Shown in pieces: positions 59,015 through 64,000 of a stretch of 64,000 nucleotides of DNA (its first letter is position 1; each line of letters begins with the position of its first letter). The notes beneath the pieces were generated by a model. It saw nothing but the letters and a program-made list of their open reading frames with translations, did no database searches and had not been told where the DNA came from. The stretch comes from CALKAL01 sp051846895. Its GTDB lineage: Bacteria; Bacillota; Bacilli; Bacillales; Alkalibacillaceae. Position numbers and translations under genes: made by a program. Where the stretch lies: contig JBPYCQ010000002.1 in assembly GCA_051846895.1 (NCBI GenBank), forward strand, positions 186,001-250,000, read 5' to 3'.

Positions 59015-61177
59015 ATGAAAAAAATGCGAGTATATGAGTATGCGAAACAAAATAATTTAACGAGTAAAGAAGTTATAAATCATTTAAAAGAGTTAGATAT
59101 TGAAGTTTCGAATCATATGTCGACAATAACTGAAAATGCTATTAGACAATTAAATAATCTGACTAAAGGTTCTAAAGAAGAAACAAAAGACAACAAAGTG
59201 ACTAAAGAAAGCAACAAGAATATTAACAAATCTAATACTCCATCTAAACGAACAAATGACGAAAAAAATAGTGGTAACAAAAATAAAAAGTCAATGCCTA
59301 ATAAACAACAGCAGTCAAATAAAAAGCCTAGCAACCAAAACCAAAAACAAACTAAAAAACCAACACAAAAAGGGCAGAAAGGAAAACAACAAGTGCAACA
59401 ACAAGTGAAGACAGAGAAGAAAACACCTGAGAAAATAACATATGAAGGTTCACTGACAGTAGGTGAATTAGCCCAAAAGCTTAATAAAGATGCATCAGAA
59501 ATTATTAAAAAGTTAATGCTTCTTGGCGTCATGGCAACTATTAATCAACAATTAGATTCAGAGACGATTGAGCTTATTTGTGATGATTTTGGCGTTGAGG
59601 TTGAAGAAACAATACCTGTTGATGAAGCTGATTTAAACAACTATATAGTTGAAGATAAAACTGAAGATTTAGTTGAGAGACCAGCTGTTGTTACTATTAT
59701 GGGGCATGTAGACCATGGTAAAACTACATTATTAGATTCAATCCGTGATTCTAAAGTATCCCATGGTGAAGCAGGTGGAATAACACAGCATATTGGTGCG
59801 TATCAAATTGAGGCAGAAGGTAAGAAAATTACATTTTTAGATACACCTGGCCACGCGGCTTTCACAAGTATGCGTTCAAGAGGTGCACAAGTTACAGATA
59901 TTGCAATTCTTGTTGTCGCTGCAGATGATGGAGTCATGCCGCAAACTGTAGAAGCGATAAATCATGCGAAAGCAGCTGAGGTACCAATTATTGTAGCTGT
60001 TAACAAAATTGATAAAGAAACGGCAGATCCAAATCGTGTCATGCAGGAATTAATGGAATATGAATTAGTTCCTGAAGATTGGGGTGGAGAAACGATATAT
60101 GTCCAACTTTCTGCATTAAAAGGTGAAGGTATTGATGATTTATTAGAAATGATTAATTTAGTAGCAGAAGTTGAAGAATTGAAAGCAAACCCTAATCGAC
60201 TTGCTGATGGAACAGTTATCGAAGCTGAGCTTGATAAAGGTCGTGGAAGTGTTGCTACATTACTTGTGCAAAATGGGACATTAAAAATTGGTGACACACT
60301 TGTAGTTGGGAATACGTATGGAAAAGTTCGAGCTATGGTCAATGATATTGGCAATCGCGTAGATGAGGCTGGTCCTTCAACACCTGTTGAAGTTATTGGC
60401 TTTAACGAAGTGCCTCATGCCGGCGACCGATTCGTTGTATTTAGTGATGAAAAAGATGCTAAACGTGTTGCAGACTTGAGAATGCAAAAGCATGTTGAGT
60501 CACAACGTGAAGAAACCGGAAAACTAAATTTAGACGATTTATTCGATCAAATTAAACAAGGTGACGTTAAAGATATTAATGTCATCGTTAAAGCTGATGT
60601 TCAAGGTTCTGCTGAAGCATTAACTTCTTCATTACAAAAGATTGAAGTTGAAGGAGTCAAAATAAAGATAATTCATACGGGTGTAGGTGCAATTACAGAA
60701 TCAGATATCATTTTAGCTTCTGCTTCAAATGCTATTGTTATTGGATTTAATGTTCGTCCAGATGCTAATGCTAAAAGAACAGCAGAAAGTGAAAATATTG
60801 ATATAAGACTACACCGAATTATTTATAAAGCTATTGAAGAAATTGAAGCAGCTATGAAAGGTATGCTTGACCCTGAGTATGAAGAAAAAGTAATTGGTCA
60901 AGTAGAAGTGCGAGAGATTTTCAAAGTGTCAAAAATCGGTACCATTGCAGGTTCTTACGTAACAGACGGGAAAATAACTCGTAATTCTGGTGTTCGTGTC
61001 ATTCGAGATGGCGTCGTGCAGTTTGAAGGTGAATTAGACACATTAAAACGATTTAAAGATGATGTCAAAGAAGTTGCACAAGGTTATGAATGTGGAATTA
61101 CAGTTGTTAATTATAATGATATTAAAGTTGGAGATATTATAGAAGCATTCGTTATGGAGGAAATTGAACGTAAATGA
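59015..61177 (+). CDS. infB: Translation initiation factor IF-2
   Basis: GTPase that places initiator tRNA on the 30S subunit. The 720 residues have an N-terminal winged-helix (MRVYEYAKQNNLTSKEVINHL), a Lys/Asn/Gln-rich low-complexity linker (about 55-150), a second N-domain, and the G domain with GHVDHGKTTLLD (near 230), DTPGHAAFTSMRSRGA and NKID, followed by domains II-IV. ATG 59015 follows ACGGGGGTGA; a frame from 58955 lies inside ylxQ. The stop overlaps the next start. Confidence 0.98.
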   Translation: MKKMRVYEYAKQNNLTSKEVINHLKELDIEVSNHMSTITENAIRQLNNLTKGSKEETKDNKVTKESNKNINKSNTPSKRTNDEKNSGNKNKKSMPNKQQQSNKKPSNQNQKQTKKPTQKGQKGKQQVQQQVKTEKKTPEKITYEGSLTVGELAQKLNKDASEIIKKLMLLGVMATINQQLDSETIELICDDFGVEVEETIPVDEADLNNYIVEDKTEDLVERPAVVTIMGHVDHGKTTLLDSIRDSKVSHGEAGGITQHIGAYQIEAEGKKITFLDTPGHAAFTSMRSRGAQVTDIAILVVAADDGVMPQTVEAINHAKAAEVPIIVAVNKIDKETADPNRVMQELMEYELVPEDWGGETIYVQLSALKGEGIDDLLEMINLVAEVEELKANPNRLADGTVIEAELDKGRGSVATLLVQNGTLKIGDTLVVGNTYGKVRAMVNDIGNRVDEAGPSTPVEVIGFNEVPHAGDRFVVFSDEKDAKRVADLRMQKHVESQREETGKLNLDDLFDQIKQGDVKDINVIVKADVQGSAEALTSSLQKIEVEGVKIKIIHTGVGAITESDIILASASNAIVIGFNVRPDANAKRTAESENIDIRLHRIIYKAIEEIEAAMKGMLDPEYEEKVIGQVEVREIFKVSKIGTIAGSYVTDGKITRNSGVRVIRDGVVQFEGELDTLKRFKDDVKEVAQGYECGITVVNYNDIKVGDIIEAFVMEEIERK

Positions 61178-61452
61178 TCGGTTTCGCAAATGTAGAATGT
61201 ATTTTATACGATGTTCATTCATTGAAGGAAAAACGATCAATTATTAAACAAGTGCTTCACTCCATAAGGAATCGCTACAATGTGAGCATTACTGAGTTAG
61301 ATTATCATGACATGTGGCAAAGAACAGCTTTTGGAATTGCTGTTGTTTCTGTTTCAAAAGTGAATGCTGAAAAAATGTTACAACAAGTCATTCAAATTAT
61401 TGAAAATAGAACAGATTTAGAAGTGACAATAGTCGAGTTTGAATGGCTTTAA
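61174..61452 (+). CDS. ylxP: YlxP (DUF503) protein
   Basis: A 92-residue DUF503 protein found between infB and rbfA in Bacillus. Motifs are VECILYDVHSLKEKRSIIKQ near residue 5 and RYNVSITELDYHDMWQRTAFG near 37, and a ferredoxin-like fold is expected from the alternating helices and strands. The ATG overlaps the infB stop by 4 bp. Function not established. Confidence 0.93.
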   Translation: MIGFANVECILYDVHSLKEKRSIIKQVLHSIRNRYNVSITELDYHDMWQRTAFGIAVVSVSKVNAEKMLQQVIQIIENRTDLEVTIVEFEWL

Positions 61453-61480
61453 TCCTTTTATCTCACTCTGAGGTGATAAC

Positions 61481-61828
61481 ATGAATAATATTCGCGCAAA
61501 TCGTGTTGCTGAACAGATGAAAAAGGAATTGGGAGATATATTATCCCGTAAAATAAAAGATCCTCGAGTAGGATTTGTCACTGTAACTGATGTTCAAGTA
61601 ACAGGAGATTTACAACAAGCTAAAATATTTATTTCTATCTTTGGTGATGAAGAACAAAAAGATGAAACTTTAGTTGGTCTAGCGAAATCTAAAGGATTCA
61701 TTCGTTCTGAAATTGGTAAGCGTATTAGACTTAGAAAGACCCCTGAAATATCTTTTGAAATTGATCACGCCATTGAGTACGGTAATAAAATTGAAAAGCT
61801 AATTAGAGATATTAATAAAGAGCGTTGA
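61481..61828 (+). CDS. rbfA: Ribosome-binding factor A
   Basis: KH-like factor for 30S maturation and cold adaptation. The 115 residues include RANRVAEQMKKELGDILSRKIKDPRVG (split here for length: RANRVAEQMKKELG and KIKDPRVGFVTVTDV) and the RIRLRKTPEISFEIDHAIEYG C-terminal block. Start ATG follows GAGGTGA. Followed by a MITE-like element rather than directly by truB. Confidence 0.96.
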   Translation: MNNIRANRVAEQMKKELGDILSRKIKDPRVGFVTVTDVQVTGDLQQAKIFISIFGDEEQKDETLVGLAKSKGFIRSEIGKRIRLRKTPEISFEIDHAIEYGNKIEKLIRDINKER

Positions 61829-61836
61829 TCTACAGA

Positions 61837-62083
61837 GGCTGGGACATAAGTAAGGTAATTACGACTGAAACCGAATAAAAGACTAAGCTTGCGCAGGAAA
61901 TATACGTACACTCCTGGTCGACTAAAAACTCCACTTCCTTATGACCTTCGATACAATTACATCCTGTTTATCGGAGACACATCGCGCACTCTTAAGGTGC
62001 GCGAAATATATTCCCTGGGCGAATTAGCTGCATTAATCAAATTGTTCGGATTTAAGTCAAGTAGAAACCCTTTTGTCCCAGCC
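61837..62083 (+). mobile_element. MITE-like repeat with terminal inverted repeats
   Basis: A 247-bp insertion between rbfA and truB. Its ends are inverted: GGCTGGGACATAAG (61837-61850) and CTTTTGTCCCAGCC (62070-62083) match in 13 of 14 positions. Inside lie a hairpin TCGCGCAC/GTGCGCGA (61982-62004), a short CAGGA/TCCTG inverted pair, and a 68-codon open frame (61889-62095) with no SD that runs out through the right end. The sequence is visibly richer in G+C than its neighbours. No transposase and no target duplication is visible. Ends beginning GGCTGGGACA are familiar to me from intergenic repeats of Bacillales. Confidence 0.65.
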
Positions 62084-62109
62084 CCTTTCATATGAAGGAG
62101 GTTTTTTTA

Positions 62110-63018
62110 GTGAACGGTGTTATAGCACTTTGGAAACCATCAGGAATGACATCACATGATTGTGTCGTTCGGTTAAGAAGGCTTTTAAAAACAAAAAAAA
62201 TAGGGCACACAGGTACATTAGATCCTGAAGTTGAAGGAGTGCTACCCATTTGTATTGGGAAAGCAACAAAATTAGTGTCATTACTTCAAAATGAGAAAAA
62301 AGAGTATGTTGCTGAACTGTCTTTAGGGAAACAAACTTCAACTGAAGATCGATCAGGACATGTTATAATATCTGAAAAAGTTTCTCCATCATTAACTTTT
62401 ACAGCGTGTCAAAAGGCTATACAATCATTTATAGGTGAAATTGAACAAACCCCTCCAATGTATTCTGCTATTAGAGTTAAAGGTAAAAGGTTATACGAAT
62501 ATGCTAGAGAAGGTTTATCAGTTGAGCGCCCAACAAGAAAAGTTAATATTTATTCCATAGATTTATTAACTACTGAACTGAATTGGGTAGATGAATATGA
62601 TGTAAGGTTAAAATTCCGTGTTGAATGTGCTAGTGGCACGTACATACGTACACTTTGTGTTGATATCGGTGAAAAATTAGGTTATCCTGCTCATATGTCA
62701 TTTTTAGAAAGAACAAAGGCTGGTTCATTTTCCAAAGATGATACCTTTACATTTTCTGAGATTGAACAAGCAGTGAAAGACAACCAGTTAAATTGGGTAA
62801 TTTTTTCCATTAATGATGCATTGAAAAATATACCAATCTTGTATGTAAATAATCAGGATTCCATTAAATTTGAACATGGACAAGTACTTGACGTACCTAA
62901 ACAATTTGAAAATGAGCCATTAATAAAAATCTGTTCAGAAAATGGAAAATTAATTGCATTATATGAACAACACCCAACTAAAATAGGCAAGATGAAACCA
63001 TTTACAGTTTTTAATTGA
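62110..63018 (+). CDS. truB: tRNA pseudouridine(55) synthase TruB
   Basis: Makes pseudouridine 55 in the T-loop of tRNAs. The 302 residues have LWKPSGMTSHDCVVRLRR, the catalytic-Asp block GHTGTLDPEVEGVLPICIG, TPPMYSAIRVKGKRLYEYAREG (split: PPMYSAIRVKG and RLYEYAREG), CASGTYIRTLCVDIGE, and a C-terminal PUA-like domain. GTG 62110 lies about 8 nt after AAGGAGG (62095-62101); the ATG at 62092 is within that SD region. Confidence 0.96.
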   Translation: MNGVIALWKPSGMTSHDCVVRLRRLLKTKKIGHTGTLDPEVEGVLPICIGKATKLVSLLQNEKKEYVAELSLGKQTSTEDRSGHVIISEKVSPSLTFTACQKAIQSFIGEIEQTPPMYSAIRVKGKRLYEYAREGLSVERPTRKVNIYSIDLLTTELNWVDEYDVRLKFRVECASGTYIRTLCVDIGEKLGYPAHMSFLERTKAGSFSKDDTFTFSEIEQAVKDNQLNWVIFSINDALKNIPILYVNNQDSIKFEHGQVLDVPKQFENEPLIKICSENGKLIALYEQHPTKIGKMKPFTVFN

Positions 63019-63040
63019 GAGTGAAGTAGGTGAAAATACA

Positions 63041-63985
63041 ATGGAAGTTATACGCATCACGTATCCTGATCATCAACCACTTAAGAATAACGAACCAATG
63101 AGTATGGCAGTTGGTTATTTTGATGGAGTACATATTGGACATCAAAAAGTAATTAATTCAGCTATAGCTATTGCTAAAGACCGCGGGATTAAAAGTGCTG
63201 TAATGACGTTTGATCCCCATCCAATCACTGTTTTAAAACAAGAAAAACTTAATAATTTTTTAATTACATCTTTAAATGAAAAGATTTTAATGTTTGAACA
63301 ATTAGGTGTTGATTACGTTTTTATCGTTACATTTAATCAGCAGCTTTCTAAACTAACGCCGAGTGATTTTGTGAAACATTTTTTTATAAATTTAAATGTT
63401 AAACACGTTGTTGGTGGGTTTGACTTCTCTTTTGGACATAAAGGTGCTGGAAAAATCCAGCTTATGGACGAATATGCTAATGGACAACTTTTATCAACAG
63501 TAGTCGATAAAGTTTCTTTTGAAGACGAAAAAGTTAGTTCAACTAGAATTAGAGAATCAATCAAAAATGGTGATATGACTCAATGTAAAAAGCTATTAGG
63601 AAGGCCTTTTAGTTTGACTGGTCAAGTTGTAAAAGGGCATCAAAGGGGAAGAGAAATAGGTTTTCCTACCGCTAACATTGAACATGCTCAAGAACATATT
63701 GTTCCAAAAGTTGGCGTTTATGCTGTTACGGTATTTTATAATGGAAAAATGTACAATGGCATGGCGAATATAGGTTTTAATCCGACATTTATGGATCAGC
63801 TTGTAAAACCTGTTCTAGAAGTAAATATATTTGATTTTAATGAAGATATATATAATAAAGAAATTATCGTATATTTCCATCGTTACATACGAGATGAGAA
63901 GAAGTTTAATTCAGTTGATGAATTAATTGACCAAATGAAGGACGATGAAATACAAACGAAAAAAATATTAACTGAATCTGATTAA
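63041..63985 (+). CDS. ribF: Bifunctional riboflavin kinase/FAD synthetase
   Basis: Converts riboflavin to FMN and FAD. The 314 residues show the N-terminal nucleotidyltransferase domain (AVGYFDGVHIGHQKVI near 25; VMTFDPHPITVL; VGGFDFSFGHKGAG; VSSTRIRESI) and the C-terminal riboflavin kinase domain (GHQRGREIGFPTANIE; GVYAVTVFYNGKMYNGMANIG; FNPTF). Complete, ending 15 bp before the window edge. The truB-ribF pair is the standard Bacillus order, with rpsO expected next. Confidence 0.96.
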   Translation: MEVIRITYPDHQPLKNNEPMSMAVGYFDGVHIGHQKVINSAIAIAKDRGIKSAVMTFDPHPITVLKQEKLNNFLITSLNEKILMFEQLGVDYVFIVTFNQQLSKLTPSDFVKHFFINLNVKHVVGGFDFSFGHKGAGKIQLMDEYANGQLLSTVVDKVSFEDEKVSSTRIRESIKNGDMTQCKKLLGRPFSLTGQVVKGHQRGREIGFPTANIEHAQEHIVPKVGVYAVTVFYNGKMYNGMANIGFNPTFMDQLVKPVLEVNIFDFNEDIYNKEIIVYFHRYIRDEKKFNSVDELIDQMKDDEIQTKKILTESD

Positions 63986-64000
63986 ATGTCTTGCATTTTT

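Noticed and set aside
59113..59532. 139-codon antisense ORF within infB
   Set aside because: It is the complement of the Lys/Asn/Gln-rich low-complexity linker of IF-2, giving a Phe/Leu/Cys-rich translation without start signals.
61889..62095. 68-codon ORF between rbfA and truB as a real gene
   Set aside because: No SD before the ATG, lies almost wholly inside the inverted-end repeat, and its 3' end is the repeat terminus plus the truB SD region.
1..64000. CRISPR array, tRNA/rRNA genes, prophage or transposase
   Set aside because: No spaced direct repeats, no tRNA cloverleaf-like sequence with CCA-end context, no rRNA signature, and no phage or transposase protein was seen.

Overview
The window is a low-G+C, A+T-rich stretch of a Bacillaceae chromosome (Firmicutes, endospore-former-like gene order). 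Gene content, order and protein sequences closely follow the Bacillus subtilis interval from rplS through sucCD, codY, the fla/che operon, rpsB-tsf, polC and nusA-infB to ribF. I cannot name the genus. Several extra genes around sigD suggest a relative of the Oceanobacillus/Halobacillus-type genera rather than B. subtilis itself (inference). All 49 protein genes lie on the + strand. I see no tRNA, rRNA, CRISPR array, prophage or insertion sequence.

Layout: (1) 1-4341: a probable L19 leader, rplS, the ribosome-assembly GTPase gene rbgA, rnhB, and a YlqG/YlqH pair that resembles cytosolic pieces of the flagellar export machinery. (2) 4467-9804: sucCD, dprA and topA. (3) 9930-13803: two good promoters drive xerC-hslV-hslU-codY; trmFO, normally between topA and xerC, is missing. 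(4) 13876-43219: a 29-kb flagellar/chemotaxis operon from flgB to swrB with no recognisable internal terminator. It carries the basal body, export gate, hook, switch, chemotaxis core and sigma-D, plus accessory genes near sigD (a small membrane protein, a FapA/DUF342 protein and a Q-rich protein). (5) 43223-46562: a structured rpsB leader, then rpsB, tsf, pyrH and frr, with intrinsic terminators after rpsB, tsf and frr. (6) 46590-56681: uppS, cdsA, dxr, rseP, proS and polC (envelope lipid/isoprenoid synthesis, site-2 protease, prolyl-tRNA synthetase, replicative polymerase). (7) 56691-61828: the rimP-nusA-rnpM-ylxQ-infB-ylxP-rbfA translation/transcription operon behind a leader with a terminator-like hairpin and a perfect palindrome. 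(8) 61837-62083: a MITE-like element with inverted ends. (9) 62110-63985: truB and ribF.

The content is mostly conserved housekeeping. I found no convincing new multigene system. The points most worth following up are the repeat between rbfA and truB, the hairpin between the Shine-Dalgarno (SD) sequence and start codon of flbD/swrD, the nusA-operon leader, a substituted GTPase G4 motif in RbgA, the missing trmFO, an unusual HslV N-terminus, and the uncharacterised sigD-linked genes.
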